The translations under genes were made by a program, and so were the position numbers. Below are positions 44,913 to 55,700 of a DNA stretch of 64,000 nucleotides, one piece after another. The stretch comes from Caldicellulosiruptor naganoensis. GTDB taxonomy: Bacteria; Bacillota; Thermoanaerobacteria; Caldicellulosiruptorales; Caldicellulosiruptoraceae. The stretch spans positions 62,001 to 126,000 of the forward strand of contig NZ_CP113864.1 in assembly GCF_026914285.1 (NCBI RefSeq), given 5' to 3'. The number at the start of each line of letters is the position of its first letter. Within the stretch, counting starts at the first letter, position 1. The notes beneath the pieces are model-generated. The model made no database searches. It had not been told where the DNA came from and was given only the letters and a program-made list of their open reading frames with translations.

Positions 44913-45578
44913 TTATTTTGAAGAAATAAGCTTTTTAAATTGGCTCCTATCCCTTTCATTGATGATGACCAAAAGAGTATCTCCAGGGAGAATTACACTG
45001 TCACCAGAGGGTACAAATGTTTCATTTTCCCTTATTATTGCGCCGATGATGCTCTCTTTTGGGAATGGCACCTCTGCAATCTTTTTGTATGCAGCAGGTG
45101 AATTTTTCTGCACAACTGTCTGGAACACTATGATTTCACCATTTTTGAGTGTTGCAAGAACAGATAAAGGCTCTATCTCGACCTCATGCTCTATAATCTT
45201 TGCAATGATATCTGTTGATGATATAACATTGTCAACGCCAAGCCGCTTCATTACATTGATATTTTTTGGATTGTTCGCCCTTGCAATTGTTCTTTTGACC
45301 TCAAACACTCTTTTTGCAAGCTGACATGCAATTAAGTTGTCTTCATCCTTTCCTGTGACGGCAATAAAAAAGTCACACTTATGAACCTTTGCATCAGAAA
45401 GTGTATCCAAAGATGTGCCGTCTCCTTCTATCACGGTTACATTTGAAAACTCTTCAGCAACTTTTCTGCAAAGCTCTGGCTGCTCCTCAATCACAGTGAT
45501 GTGATACTTTCCTCTTTCTGCCAAGAGCTTTGTCAAAAAATATCCTACCTTTCCACCACCAACAATGACAACTCTCAT
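44913..45578 (-). CDS. trkA: TrkA-type potassium uptake regulatory subunit
   Basis: 221 residues. The N-terminal RCK/TrkA-N Rossmann domain starts VVIVGGGKVGYFLTKLL with the GxGxxG nucleotide site and an acidic residue at the end of strand 2 (VIEEQPE). The TrkA-C domain (about residues 135-221) has IIGAIIRENETFVPSGD. Cytosolic; binds NAD(H) or ATP/ADP and a second ligand to gate TrkH. It overlaps the preceding trkA gene by 4 bases. Confidence 0.93.
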   Translation of the reverse strand: MRVVIVGGGKVGYFLTKLLAERGKYHITVIEEQPELCRKVAEEFSNVTVIEGDGTSLDTLSDAKVHKCDFFIAVTGKDEDNLIACQLAKRVFEVKRTIARANNPKNINVMKRLGVDNVISSTDIIAKIIEHEVEIEPLSVLATLKNGEIIVFQTVVQKNSPAAYKKIAEVPFPKESIIGAIIRENETFVPSGDSVILPGDTLLVIINERDRSQFKKLISSK

Positions 45579-46195
45579 GCATTCACCTTCTTCTCGGCAA
45601 TTACCATAATATCATTTTCCTGAAGTTTTATGTTCTTATTTTTAAAGTAAAAATGTTCATTTCGGATTATACCAAAAAGATAACAATTTTCAGGCAAAAC
45701 TATCTTATCCAAACCTTTTCCAATATCATCTCTTTTTGGTGTGACATATTTGAAAAACACATCATTTTTGCCAAACCTGTGCTTGTGCCGAATCTCACGT
45801 GAAAGCAAGATTGATTTAATGTACTCAACAGCCAAAGTTGTTGGACAGATTGTCTCAAGGCCAAGCGAGCGGAAAATATCTTCCCGCAGCGGATCATAAA
45901 TTCTTGCAATCACTTTTGGAACTTGATAAATCTCTTCTGCTATCTGGGCTGTCATAATGTTTGTACTATCATCAGGTGTTACTGCTGCCAGTGCATCTGC
46001 TCTTTCAATCCCTGCCTGTTTTAACACATCCTCGTCAATCACAACACCCTGAATTTTCATGCCATTAAAGTCAGGGCCAAGCCGTTCAAAGTTTTTAGCA
46101 TCAGAGTCTATGACAACAACATCATGTCCTTCATCAGCAAGCGACTTTGCTAAAGTAGACCCGACTTTCCCGCACCCAACCACTATGATATACAA
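45575..46195 (-). CDS. trkA: TrkA-type potassium uptake regulatory subunit, first gene of operon
   Basis: 206 residues. TrkA-N domain with YIIVVGCGKVGSTLAKSL and VVIDSDAKNF, then a TrkA-C-like domain ending QENDIMVIAEKK. Two different trkA genes in tandem suggest a heteromeric ring or subunits with separate ligands. A promoter-like TTGTAA and TATAAA pair is present upstream on the minus strand (about 46225-46255), and GGTGGAGGGG is the Shine-Dalgarno site. No c-di-AMP riboswitch is visible in the short upstream region. Confidence 0.92.
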   Translation of the reverse strand: MYIIVVGCGKVGSTLAKSLADEGHDVVVIDSDAKNFERLGPDFNGMKIQGVVIDEDVLKQAGIERADALAAVTPDDSTNIMTAQIAEEIYQVPKVIARIYDPLREDIFRSLGLETICPTTLAVEYIKSILLSREIRHKHRFGKNDVFFKYVTPKRDDIGKGLDKIVLPENCYLFGIIRNEHFYFKNKNIKLQENDIMVIAEKKVNA

Positions 46196-46262
46196 TTTTT
46201 TGCCCCTCCACCCAAATTATTAGTCTATAAAATTTATAGATTAAATTATATTCTTTTTACAA

Positions 46263-46291
46263 TAGACTAACAAGAGGGTTTTTGGTACAAT
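46263..46291 (+). promoter_or_regulatory. Promoter of the SpoIID/LytB-domain gene
   Basis: TAGACT (46263-46268), 17 bases, TACAAT (46286-46291), 50 bases before the TTG start; back to back with the trkA promoter. Confidence 0.55.
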
Positions 46292-46341
46292 AAAATAATA
46301 AGTTCAAATTTCAAAATCAGAACTTTAAGGAGAGACTGAAG

Positions 46342-48081
46342 TTGAAAAAGAAAGCTTGCTGCGGGGTCGCTTTGTTAATTATCTTTGTTCTTCTTTCAGT
46401 TAATATATTACCCACATTTTCACAAACTCAAATCCCTGAGTGGATAAGAATAGGAATATACTATGCTGACAAGTATGGCAAATCAAGGCCTGTGATTGAA
46501 ACAAAAATCTATGCAAAAGGCGGACTTTACATAGGAATTTCTGATGATAAGAACTTTATCACAGTTGCCAATACTCAGAAAGATACTTTAATTGTTTCAA
46601 AGGACGTATACAAAAAAGATGGCAAAGAAGGGACAAATATACACGTTGCAATAGGCAGGTATATATCCTATGCTACTGCAAAGAATGCTCTAAAAGACTA
46701 TTTGGGTGCATATAAAGATGCTTTTGTGGGTTATATAAACAATGGATACTCTGTGCTAATTGGCAATTTTAGCAATCTTCAGGAGGCTAAAAAGCTCCAA
46801 TCAAAACTTAAAGGGGCAACCCTTTATTCCTCTGAGACAATGGTACTTGTAAAGGATGAAAAGGGAAAAGTTCTTTTTGCTTTTGATGGGCAAAACAGTA
46901 AATTTTTAATGCTCATTCCACAACAGGAAAATGGTATAGAGAGGATAAAAGTGGACAGCAGGTGGTATCGAGGAAGGGTTGAGTTTAAGCGCATAAAGGG
47001 CAGTGATATGACTGTTATAAACGTTTCAAAATTGGAAGAGTACTTATATGGTGTTATAAGGATGGAGATAGACCCGTTTTGGAACATTGAAGCTGTTAAA
47101 GCGTTTGCAGTTATTGCAAGGACATATGCTGTGAGGAACTTGAACAGACATGGCGCTTTGGGCTTTGACCTGTGCCCAACGGACCATTGCCAGGTGTATG
47201 GTGGGGCGGTTGATGGCACATACGGTGAAAAGAGGGCGATTTTAGCTGTTGACTCAACAAGAGGTGAGATAATAACATATAAAGGCAAACCAATTGATGC
47301 TGTGTACTTTTCATCAACAGGTGGAATTCCAACAGAAGATTCTGAAAATGTGTGGCTGTATCCTGTTGAGTATTTGAGGTCTGTTGATAACTCAAAAGAG
47401 GCGAAAAATTCAAAATCATCATGGACATTCCAGTTCACAAAAGATGAGATAAAAAATATGCTGAAGAAGAAAAATATAGATGTAGGGGATATAGTTGATA
47501 TAAAAGTTTTAGAGTATACAAAGGCTGGAAGGGTATTAAGGCTCAAAATTATTGGAACAGCTGGTGAGTACGAGTGCCAGAAAGAAGCAACAAGGCTTTT
47601 GTTTGGACTTTATAGCCAGGCATATACAATTGTAACAGATGCAGATGTCAATGTTGTAGATGAAAATGGCAAAGTAAAGCGAACAAGGATTGGTAACAGT
47701 AAGATTCTTGCTGAAAATGGTGAAAGTGTGTTAAATGGAAAAATGACCCTTGGGCAGACTGTTGATAGCAGTATTTATTCTTCTGCAAAGAATGATGTTA
47801 TTTCAGCTGTATATGATGTTATTTATTCAGGTGATGAAACACGCTTGAGCTCTGGGGCAGGCGGCAGTGTATCAGCAGCTTCTACAGTAAAGGTTGTAAA
47901 AGAAGATGGGACAGTAGAAGAGGTACCTGTCATTCCTACAACATACACATTCAACGGCAAAGGCTGGGGACATGGTGTTGGTATGAGCCAGTGGGGCGCA
48001 AAAGGCCTTGCTGACAGTGGGTATAACTATAAACAGATTATAAAACACTATTACACAGGGGTTGAGATTGAGAAAAGATGA
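46342..48081 (+). CDS. Secreted SpoIID/LytB-domain protein with SPOR-like region
   Basis: 579 residues from TTG 46342 behind AAGGAGAG. The N-terminus is a signal peptide or anchor ([21 protein letters not shown]). Residues about 95-165 look like a SPOR peptidoglycan-binding repeat ([21 protein letters not shown]). The SpoIID domain follows: [33 protein letters not shown], and at the end [17 protein letters not shown]. SpoIID proteins cleave glycan strands as lytic transglycosylases outside the membrane. Unlike the wrecked spoIID at 4.6 kb this gene is intact, so it likely serves vegetative cell-wall remodelling. The stop overlaps queA by 4 bases. Confidence 0.9.
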   Translation: MKKKACCGVALLIIFVLLSVNILPTFSQTQIPEWIRIGIYYADKYGKSRPVIETKIYAKGGLYIGISDDKNFITVANTQKDTLIVSKDVYKKDGKEGTNIHVAIGRYISYATAKNALKDYLGAYKDAFVGYINNGYSVLIGNFSNLQEAKKLQSKLKGATLYSSETMVLVKDEKGKVLFAFDGQNSKFLMLIPQQENGIERIKVDSRWYRGRVEFKRIKGSDMTVINVSKLEEYLYGVIRMEIDPFWNIEAVKAFAVIARTYAVRNLNRHGALGFDLCPTDHCQVYGGAVDGTYGEKRAILAVDSTRGEIITYKGKPIDAVYFSSTGGIPTEDSENVWLYPVEYLRSVDNSKEAKNSKSSWTFQFTKDEIKNMLKKKNIDVGDIVDIKVLEYTKAGRVLRLKIIGTAGEYECQKEATRLLFGLYSQAYTIVTDADVNVVDENGKVKRTRIGNSKILAENGESVLNGKMTLGQTVDSSIYSSAKNDVISAVYDVIYSGDETRLSSGAGGSVSAASTVKVVKEDGTVEEVPVIPTTYTFNGKGWGHGVGMSQWGAKGLADSGYNYKQIIKHYYTGVEIEKR

Positions 48082-49115
48082 GAAAGTGGAAACTAAGTGA
48101 CTTTCACTATGACTTGCCAGAAGAACTAATAGCACAAAAACCAGTTGAGCCGCGCGACTCTTCGAGGCTTATGGTAATTCATCCAGATGGCAGGATAGAT
48201 CACAGGATTTTTCGCGATATTATAGAGTATTTAAATGAAGGTGACTGCTTGGTTCTTAACAACTCAAAGGTAATTCCAGCACGTTTGATAGGCCAGCGAG
48301 AGGACACAGGCAGTTTTATTGAATTTTTGCTTGTAAAAAGACTCAGTATAGATACATGGGAGGTTATGACCCGCCCGGGCAAGAAGGCGCGAAAAGGAAG
48401 AAGATTTGTATTTGGAGATGGAAGACTAAAGGCCGAGGTTCTTCATGTAAACCAAGATGAAGGTACACGAATTGTCAGGTTTGAGTATGAAGGTGTATTT
48501 GAAGATATTTTAGAAAGCCTGGGCGAGATTCCGCTTCCACCCTATATAAAAGAAAAGCTTGATAATGTAGACAGGTACCAGACAGTTTACAGCAAAGTGC
48601 CGGGGTCTGCTGCAGCACCTACTGCAGGGCTTCACTTTACAGAAGAACTTCTGGATAGGATATCAAAGAAAGGTGTTCAGACTCTTTATGTTACACTTCA
48701 TGTTGGACTTGGCACATTTAAACCTGTAAAGGTTGAGAATATCGAAGAGCACAAGATGCATGAAGAGTACTATGAGATATCTGAAGATGTGGCAGAGAAA
48801 ATAAATGAGGCAAAAAAACTTGGCAAAAGGGTAATTGCAGTTGGGACAACATCGTGCAGGGTTTTGGAGTCAGCAGCAGTTGAAAAAGGCTTGGTAAAGG
48901 CACAAAAAGGATGGACAGATATCTTCATCTACCCGGGCTATGAGTTTAAAATTTTAGATGGGCTTGTTACAAACTTTCATCTTCCAGATACAACCTTGAT
49001 GATGCTTGTTTGTGCATTTGGCGGGTATGAGAGAATAATGAATGCATACAAAATAGCTGTTGACCAGCGTTATAGATTTTTCAGTTTTGGAGATGCTATG
49101 TTGATTTTGAAATAA
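48078..49115 (+). CDS. queA: S-adenosylmethionine:tRNA ribosyltransferase-isomerase
   Basis: 345 residues from ATG 48078. QueA transfers the ribosyl part of SAM to preQ1-tRNA, making epoxyqueuosine in the wobble position of certain tRNAs. Family motifs are [19 protein letters not shown] [14 protein letters not shown] at the start, [22 protein letters not shown]-type [11 protein letters not shown] and [18 protein letters not shown] near the end. Length is normal. It is coupled to the preceding gene by an ATGA overlap. No tgt or other queuosine genes follow, unusual because queA often neighbours tgt. Confidence 0.95.
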   Translation: MRKWKLSDFHYDLPEELIAQKPVEPRDSSRLMVIHPDGRIDHRIFRDIIEYLNEGDCLVLNNSKVIPARLIGQREDTGSFIEFLLVKRLSIDTWEVMTRPGKKARKGRRFVFGDGRLKAEVLHVNQDEGTRIVRFEYEGVFEDILESLGEIPLPPYIKEKLDNVDRYQTVYSKVPGSAAAPTAGLHFTEELLDRISKKGVQTLYVTLHVGLGTFKPVKVENIEEHKMHEEYYEISEDVAEKINEAKKLGKRVIAVGTTSCRVLESAAVEKGLVKAQKGWTDIFIYPGYEFKILDGLVTNFHLPDTTLMMLVCAFGGYERIMNAYKIAVDQRYRFFSFGDAMLILK

Positions 49116-49185
49116 ACTTCGTACTATTGTGAAGCCAGAAGTAATAGTTTTAGTGACAAAATACAACCAGTACAATATTTCCTAA

Positions 49186-49214
49186 TTTACAATTGAGAGA
49201 TATTTGTATATAAT
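49186..49214 (+). promoter_or_regulatory. Promoter of the heptad-repeat gene
   Basis: TTTACA (49186-49191), 17 bases, TATAAT (49209-49214), 33 bases before the ATG. Confidence 0.65.
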
Positions 49215-49247
49215 AATTTAAAATTCAGCTCAAGGAGATGTAAAAGG

Positions 49248-49907
49248 ATGGATGAGATAAAACAGATGCTAAGTCTTGTTCTGGAAAGGGTCAATACCAT
49301 AAATGAAGGCTTAGATGAGGTAAAACAGCGACTTGACAGAGTTGAAGAGCGGCTTGACAGGGTTGAGGAGCGGCTTGACAGAGTAGAGCAGAGGCTTGAC
49401 AGAGTTGAAGAGCGGCTTGACAGAGTTGAGGAGCGACTTGACAGAGTAGAGCAGAGACTTGACAGAGTAGAGCAGAGACTTGACAGAGTTGAGCAGAGGC
49501 TTGAAGCGCTTGAAAAAAGGGTTGATAGTTTAGAGCAAAGGGTCGAAAGTTTAGAACAAAGAATAGGAATTCTTGAGCAACGTGTTGACAAGCTTGAGGT
49601 TGAGACAACCAAGAACTCTGTTATGCTTGAAGACCTCAAGAGAAAACTTGAACTTATGGCTGAGATTCAAGAGTCTTACATGCAGCAAAATGCACGAGAG
49701 CATGAAGAGCTCAAGAAATACATAGATGACAGAATCTCAATTGTTGAGCTTGCGGTAAGAAGACTTTCTGATGATTTCAGAACTCTAAAAGAAGATGTAA
49801 AAGAGCTGAAAGAGAAGAGAGTAAACGTTGAGGTCTTTTATGAAATCCTTGGAAGACACGAGGTTGAGATAAGCAGGCTCAAGAAGGCTCTCCCTAGTGC
49901 AAGTTAA
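49248..49907 (+). CDS. Heptad-repeat coiled-coil protein
   Basis: 219 residues from ATG 49248 with AAGGAGATG and AAAAGG upstream. The body is one long predicted coiled coil. Residues 28-83 are eight tandem copies of RLDRVE(E/Q), followed by degenerate heptads (RLEALEK, RVDSLEQ, RVESLEQ, RIGILEQ) and then ordinary coiled coil to near the C-terminus. No signal or membrane segment. Function is unknown. It stands just upstream of the Wadjet operon but is separated by its own terminator and promoter, so a link is not established. Confidence 0.8.
   Translation: MDEIKQMLSLVLERVNTINEGLDEVKQRLDRVEERLDRVEERLDRVEQRLDRVEERLDRVEERLDRVEQRLDRVEQRLDRVEQRLEALEKRVDSLEQRVESLEQRIGILEQRVDKLEVETTKNSVMLEDLKRKLELMAEIQESYMQQNAREHEELKKYIDDRISIVELAVRRLSDDFRTLKEDVKELKEKRVNVEVFYEILGRHEVEISRLKKALPSAS
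49329..49496 (+). repeat. Eight tandem 21-bp repeats encoding RLDRVE(E/Q) heptads
   Basis: Each unit reads approximately CGGCTTGACAGAGTTGAAGA with small variation. Such tandem repeats can gain or lose units by slippage while staying in frame, changing coiled-coil length in 7-residue steps. Confidence 0.88.
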
Positions 49908-49922
49908 AAAGGCTAAAGCACC

Positions 49923-49986
49923 AGCTCTCGTTGGCAGAAATTGCTTTGATTTTGTTTCAAGCTGCCAATGAGAGCTTTTTTGTTTT
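49923..49986 (+). terminator. Intrinsic terminator between coiled-coil gene and Wadjet operon
   Basis: AGCTCTCGTTGGCAG (49923-49937) pairs with CTGCCAATGAGAGCT (49962-49976), followed by a T tract. Confidence 0.9.
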
Positions 49987-50008
49987 GGGTTTCTTTTTGT
50001 GGTATAAT
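49980..50008 (+). promoter_or_regulatory. Probable promoter of the Wadjet operon
   Basis: TTGTTT (49980-49985), 17 bases, TATAAT (50003-50008), 42 bases before jetA. The -35 box overlaps the T tract of the upstream terminator. Confidence 0.6.
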
Positions 50009-50049
50009 AAAATAACCTAAAAATTCCTATAAAGGCTGAGACAATTGCC

Positions 50050-51513
50050 ATGACACAATTTACAATACCTCTTCTTGCACAAATGAAACAGTTTAAATAT
50101 CTCACTGAGCCAAATGCAGAAAGGTACAGGGCTATTTTGAGGTTTTGCTTTTTAAATCACATGCAGTACAAAAACAGGCTGACAAAGGACGAGATATACA
50201 GCTTTTTAAAGACTCTTCCAAACTTTTCTGAATATACAGAAGAGATGTGCGAGCAAGACCTCAAAAGCCTTGTTGACTGGGGTAATCTCAAATCTACCCA
50301 AGATACCTCTAAAACAGCCACCTTGCAAGAGTTCAAAAACAAAAGGTTTTTGTACGAGCTTACCTCAATTGGACTTAGGATAGAAAGGTTTCTGTTTGAG
50401 CTTGAAAATTCACAGGAAACAAAAGCAGAGCTAAACCCAAAACATATAGAAAAGATATATGGGCTCTTGATTAGCATTGATTCGGTCTTAAAAGACCCAC
50501 AAAAACAGGCAGTTGATTGGTGGGATGAGCTAACAAGCGCATTTGAGGAGATAGAAAAGAGCTATACAGAGTATATTTCTATGCTGACATCCTCTGAATA
50601 TGAAAGTCTAATGATAAAAGAAAAGTTTTTAGAATATAAATCAAAACTTGTACATTACCTTTACAATTTTCATGACATGTTCCAAGGTTATCTGCCAAGG
50701 ATAAGAACTCTTTTTTTGAACCTGCCACAGTTCAAGGTGGATGAGCTTTTGATGTACATAATTCAGGCAGAAAAAGAACATCCCAAAAATATATTCAGAG
50801 ATGGCGGCACAATAGAAGGGTATATCAAAAGCAGATGGCAGAATATAAAAGACTGGTTTGTCAGTCCAAACGGGCAGGCAGAAAGACTTCTTGAGCAGAT
50901 TCAGCAGATAATTAGAAAGGTTTCAAGTTATGCAGCAAGGCTTTCAGAGTCCTCAACACTTAAAGTAAACAGGACAGAGGAATATAAGCACTTAGCAAGA
51001 CTGTTTTCAAATCTTGACATATCAGAGTGTCATAAGTTGTCTGCTGTTGTATTTGGTGTGATGTGTCCAAAATATATCACAGGTGACTTTCCAAGAGCCA
51101 CCGAATCAACAACTATTAGCATTCTTGACCTTCCAAGTTTTAAAGTGCCTTTGAAATCACGAGGAAGATTAATAAGAGAAAAGATCAAAGTGGTCCCTGC
51201 AAGCGAGTTTTCTGAAGAAAAGAAGAAAAGGTTTGAAGAGTACAAAAAAAAGATTGAAGAAGAAAATGAGCTTTTGCAAGGCCTCCTTATAGGAAACAAA
51301 ATAGAGTTTGAAAAGCTTCCCAGGATTACACCAGAGGTAAGAAAAAGGCTTTTTGTGTGGCTGTCGCGAGGGCTTAGCAGCAAAGTGGCAAACACTGACT
51401 CTGGCAAAAAGTTTAGAGTCATAAGACCTCAAGATGACAAAAGGTGTATCTTAGAGTGCACTGATGGCAAGATGGACATGCCAGCGTATATCCTTGAGTT
51501 TGTTGATGAATAA
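50050..51513 (+). CDS. jetA: Wadjet type II anti-plasmid system protein JetA (kleisin-like)
   Basis: 487 residues from ATG 50050; the Shine-Dalgarno site is weak (AAAGG about 15 bases away). The N-terminus (FKYLTEPNAERYRAILRF) and overall helical, winged-helix-like layout match the TIGR02677 family, the MukF/kleisin-like partner in type II Wadjet. It would link the JetC SMC arms with JetB in a ring that extrudes DNA loops. First gene of a four-gene operon in the canonical order A-B-C-D. Assignment rests on the pattern together with the unmistakable JetC and JetD neighbours. Confidence 0.88.
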   Translation: MTQFTIPLLAQMKQFKYLTEPNAERYRAILRFCFLNHMQYKNRLTKDEIYSFLKTLPNFSEYTEEMCEQDLKSLVDWGNLKSTQDTSKTATLQEFKNKRFLYELTSIGLRIERFLFELENSQETKAELNPKHIEKIYGLLISIDSVLKDPQKQAVDWWDELTSAFEEIEKSYTEYISMLTSSEYESLMIKEKFLEYKSKLVHYLYNFHDMFQGYLPRIRTLFLNLPQFKVDELLMYIIQAEKEHPKNIFRDGGTIEGYIKSRWQNIKDWFVSPNGQAERLLEQIQQIIRKVSSYAARLSESSTLKVNRTEEYKHLARLFSNLDISECHKLSAVVFGVMCPKYITGDFPRATESTTISILDLPSFKVPLKSRGRLIREKIKVVPASEFSEEKKKRFEEYKKKIEEENELLQGLLIGNKIEFEKLPRITPEVRKRLFVWLSRGLSSKVANTDSGKKFRVIRPQDDKRCILECTDGKMDMPAYILEFVDE

Positions 51514-51547
51514 CAAAAACCTTTGCGAAAGAAGGAAAAGCAAAAAT

Positions 51548-52687
51548 ATGAGTGATCTTTTGAAGCTTCTTGAGAATTTTTGGATATTGAAAGAAGAGGA
51601 TAGTGAGACCTTTTACCAGCTTAAAAACCTTGACAAAGAGACAAGAGAGTTTATTGCAAAAAACTTGGGTTTAAAATTTATAACAACCTCAAACATGGTA
51701 AAGCTTGAAAAAGTGCCGCTTATGCCCAAAGAGTATATGGGAGTACTTGATTTTGAACAGCCGCGAGACTATGCATTTTTGTGCCTTGTTCTTGCCTTTT
51801 TAGAAGATAAAGGGCCAGAAGACCAGTTTTTGCTTTCTAACATCACAGAGTATATCAGGATGAACTTTCCAGATGAAGAGGTTGACTGGACGCTTTACTC
51901 AAACAGACGCTCCCTAATCAGAGTGCTTAAGTTTTGTGAAAAGATGAGGATGATAAGAATTGATGATGGGAACCAGGAAGAGTTTGCGGAAAATAGTGAG
52001 GCAGAGGTGCTTTACGAGTCGACAGGAATTTCGCGATATTTTATGAGAATATTTCCAAAGAGTATTACTGAGTACAGCAGCTGGCAGGAGATTTTAAATA
52101 GTGAATTTGAGTTTACAAACGGAATTTCACAGCCCATATCAGATATCAAAAGGATTAGGGCGTACAGAGGGCTTGTTGTTGATGGCAGTGTTAATTTTGA
52201 GAATGAGGATGAGCTTTTGTATATAAAGCGTCAAAAGGTTAACATTACATCAGAGCTTGAAAAACATCTGCCAGAGGCAAGTTTTCATATATTCAAGTCT
52301 TTTGCGTTTTTAGCTATTAGCGAGAGTTATAAAAATACCTATCCTGACGATAGCAACCTTTGCGACATTCTTCTTTTGGTGGCAAGCGAGCTTTTATCAA
52401 AGATAGAAAAGGGTGAATATAGTCTTCATCCGACAAATGAGACCTTGGAGATTCACGTAACCTCTTTAAGGTCCATTTTAGAAGATGTGCAAAAGCAGTA
52501 CAAAAACTTTTGGAACAAAGAATGGCGAGAAAAAAGCCTTGAGAAAGTGTTTGAGGAGTTTTTGAAGTTTTTATGTGAACTTGGATTTGCAAAGCTTCAA
52601 GAACACGGATTTGTTGTAATCTATCCAATTTATCTGAAAGTAGTTGGCGAGTACCAAGTTTCAGATGAAGCTGAAGAGAGTATTTAA
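51548..52687 (+). CDS. jetB: Wadjet type II protein JetB (MukE-like)
   Basis: 379 residues from ATG 51548 with GAAGGA about 10 bases upstream; ATG 51509, overlapping the jetA stop, is an alternative giving 392 residues. The segment MGVLDFEQPRDYAFLCLVLAFLEDKG and LYSNRRSLIRVLKFCEKM matches the TIGR02678 family, the MukE-like winged-helix subunit. It should bind JetA and regulate opening of the complex. Distance to jetA is 34 bases and to jetC 49 bases, on the same strand, so one transcript is likely. Confidence 0.87.
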   Translation: MSDLLKLLENFWILKEEDSETFYQLKNLDKETREFIAKNLGLKFITTSNMVKLEKVPLMPKEYMGVLDFEQPRDYAFLCLVLAFLEDKGPEDQFLLSNITEYIRMNFPDEEVDWTLYSNRRSLIRVLKFCEKMRMIRIDDGNQEEFAENSEAEVLYESTGISRYFMRIFPKSITEYSSWQEILNSEFEFTNGISQPISDIKRIRAYRGLVVDGSVNFENEDELLYIKRQKVNITSELEKHLPEASFHIFKSFAFLAISESYKNTYPDDSNLCDILLLVASELLSKIEKGEYSLHPTNETLEIHVTSLRSILEDVQKQYKNFWNKEWREKSLEKVFEEFLKFLCELGFAKLQEHGFVVIYPIYLKVVGEYQVSDEAEESI

Positions 52688-52736
52688 AGAAAGAGCATTT
52701 TGAAAAAAGAACAAGATGGAGGTTTTTTGACTCAAG

Positions 52737-55700
52737 ATGAGCAAAGAACACAGGTGGGTGCTATCCCGAGCGGGTGTTTTTAACTACTGGTACTATGATG
52801 AGGAATATTTTGACTTTTACGAGGGCAGGATGCTGATTCGCGGCCCAAACGGTTCTGGAAAGTCTGTTACAATGCAGAGTTTTATAACCCTTCTTTTAGA
52901 CGGCAACTATCATCCATCCAGGCTTGACTCTTTCGGGTCAAATGCAAGAAAGCTTGAGGACTATGTCTTAGGCGAGCAGGATATCTCAGGGAAGAATGAG
53001 TCAACAGCATACCTTTTTTTGGAGTTCAAAAAGGAAAACATATTTGTTTCAATAGGTATGGGTATGAGAGCAAAAATAGGCTCAGGTGTTGACTGCTGGT
53101 ATTTTGTCTTGACAGACAACAGAAGGTTTGGGATTGACATATTCTTCTATGAAAAGATAAACGGACAAAAGATTCCACTCACAAGAAGGAAGTTTGAGAA
53201 CCTGATTGGCAGTGGCGGCAAGGTCTTCACAAGCAGAAGAGATTATATGCAAGAGGTAAACAAGATCCTGTTTGGATTTGAAAACGTGGAAGACTTTGAG
53301 AACTTGATAGATTTAATAATTCGTGTAAGAGCGCCAAAACTTTCAAGGGATATAAAGCCAGACAGGATATGCGGTATTTTGCAAGAGTCGCTTCCTGCGC
53401 TGTCAGAAGGTGATCTTCGTAGCCTTTCAGAGTCAATTGAAAACATGGACAAAATCCAGACAGAGCTTAAAAACTTAGAGGCAATCCAATCTTGCCTTGA
53501 AAAGATAAAAAGAGCATATGATGAGTACAACAGATTTTTGATGTACCAAAGAATTTCTCAGCTGATAGAATCACATAAAAAACTGACAAAAGCCACAAAA
53601 GAATATGAAATGCTCTCAGGTCACGTCCAAAAACTTACAGATATGGAATTAAAGCTGAGAAATAGTCTTGATAGTATTGAAAAAGAAGAACAGGCGCTGA
53701 AGTTCAGGCTTGAGAGTATAAAAGAAAGTGATATATTTAAGCTTCAGCAGAGGTATGTTGAGCTAAATGCTGAAATTGAGGATTTAGAAAATCAGAAAAC
53801 TTTAAAACTTTCAAGTTTAAATGACCACATGCAAAGGCTCTCTCAGGCAGATGCTGACATCAAGCGTACAAAACACCAGCTTTTAAATTCTCAGAATCTG
53901 ATAAAAGACTATATTGAGCAGAGCAAAAAGCTGCTTGAGAGTTTGAATATGCAAAGGTTTTCGGATGTACTTGATATTTTTGAGAAAGGTGAGCAAAAAA
54001 GCTTAGACATTATTAAAAATGAACTGGCCAAATCAATAGCTGAAGTAGAAAAAGCTCTTAAAAACTATGATACGTTGCAAGATGTGCAAAAGGACTTAGA
54101 TATTCAGCTAAGAAAACTTGACCGTAGCAAAAATGATCTTCAAAAGTACCAAAATGAGTTAAATCTTTTAATTCTTCAACTTGAAGATGCCAAAAATCTT
54201 CTAAAAAGCAAGATCAAGAGCTATTTTGACCAAAACCAGGTTTTAAAAGCAGAGTTTGATGATATAACTTTGATGTTTCAGCTGATAAACACAATATCGC
54301 AAAAAGGCGAGTATGAAGGTGTAAAGAAGATTTTGAATGATGTGTATAACAGACATTATTTGTCAATCTCAGATAACTTGCGAAAGCTCGAGTTTGAGAT
54401 GAATCTACTCAAAGAGAGAATTAAAGACAAAAAGAAAAGGATTGAGGAGATTCAAAGCCAAAAAGACGAGTTTATACCATCTTCAGAGAAACAAAAAAAG
54501 GTAAGGCAAAGACTTTTAGAAAAAGGTGTACCGTTTGTTCCTTTTTACATGGCAGTTGACTTTAAACCGGGCATAGATGAGAGATTAAAAGCTGTGATTG
54601 AGGATGCACTTTTTGAGCTTGGAATTTTAAATGCTCTCATTGTGCCAGAAAAGTACAAAAATGAAATTGATGGACTTTTGGAAGATGAAAAGGAAGTTGT
54701 ACTTTTTCCAAAGCCAGCATATTTTTCTCACACATTAAATGAGTATCTTGAGGTTGCAAACTTTGAAAACGCAGAAGGTTTGATTAATGAGGTTGCAGCT
54801 GTAATTGACAGTATCCATATAAATCCTGTAGATGATGGAATATATGTGTGCGAAGATGGGCGGTTTGGAAATGGCATATTAAAAGGGAAGACAACAACAC
54901 ATGAACAGGCAAGGTATATAGGCATTGAGAATAGACGAAGGTACAAACAAATGCTAATTTTGCAGCTTGAAGAGGAGATTCAAAATCTTACAAAAGAGTT
55001 GGAAGAAAAGAAAGCCGAGGCTAATTTTCTAAAATCCCAGCTTGAGGTTTTAGAGCTTGAGAAGAAAAACTTTCCAACATCTGCGGACTTAGACACTGCC
55101 TTTGACATGATAGATGGGGTTGAGAAAAATATTTCAAAGCTTCAGATTGAGATTGAAGCTCTTGAAGAGAGAATAAAAGAGCTGACAAATAAGCAAAATC
55201 TGCTGAAATATGAAATTTCACTGATTGCAACAAAGCTATCGCTGCCATCTTCAAAAGAAGTTTTTGCAAAGGCAAAACAAGACGCAAATGCGCTGTCGAG
55301 CTTACTTTTGCGCCTTGAGACTGAGGCTTTGCACAAGCAGGAAATTGAAAAGACGCACCAGAGTCTAAACAGGTTATATGAGCAGATAAAAGAAAGTGTA
55401 GATACTTTAAATGGCGATGTTCACAGGATTTCTGAAAAGTTAGATGTTTTAAAACTTCACAAAGAAGAGATTGAAAAAAGGCTTTCGAGCGAGGATGCTC
55501 AAAGACTTTTTGATGAGCAAAAAAGAGCATTTGAGCGGCTTGAGAACATCCCAGCTGAGAGAAAAAGACTTAATGAAGAGCTTTTTGAGGTGACTTCCCA
55601 AAAAGCAGCAGCTGAGCAAAAACTTGAATTTTCAAAACAGGAACTCAAGTCAATTGAAAGTGAATACGAATTAGCATCGGCTACACTTAAGATAGAGCTT

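Noticed and set aside
46196..46341. c-di-AMP riboswitch before the potassium operon
   Set aside because: The upstream region is only about 145 bp, shared with a divergent promoter, and shows none of the conserved ydaO-type blocks.
46824..47546. Minus-strand ORF of 240 aa opposite the SpoIID/LytB gene
   Set aside because: Antisense shadow of an intact gene with signal peptide and family motifs; no start signals.
49329..49496. Tandem short repeats considered as a CRISPR array
   Set aside because: Units are 21 bp with no spacers, and they code for RLDRVE heptads in frame.
49187..49639. Minus-strand ORF of 150 aa rich in Ser, Leu and Cys
   Set aside because: It is the mirror of the heptad-repeat gene; the repeats keep every frame open. 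No ribosome-binding site and unnatural composition.
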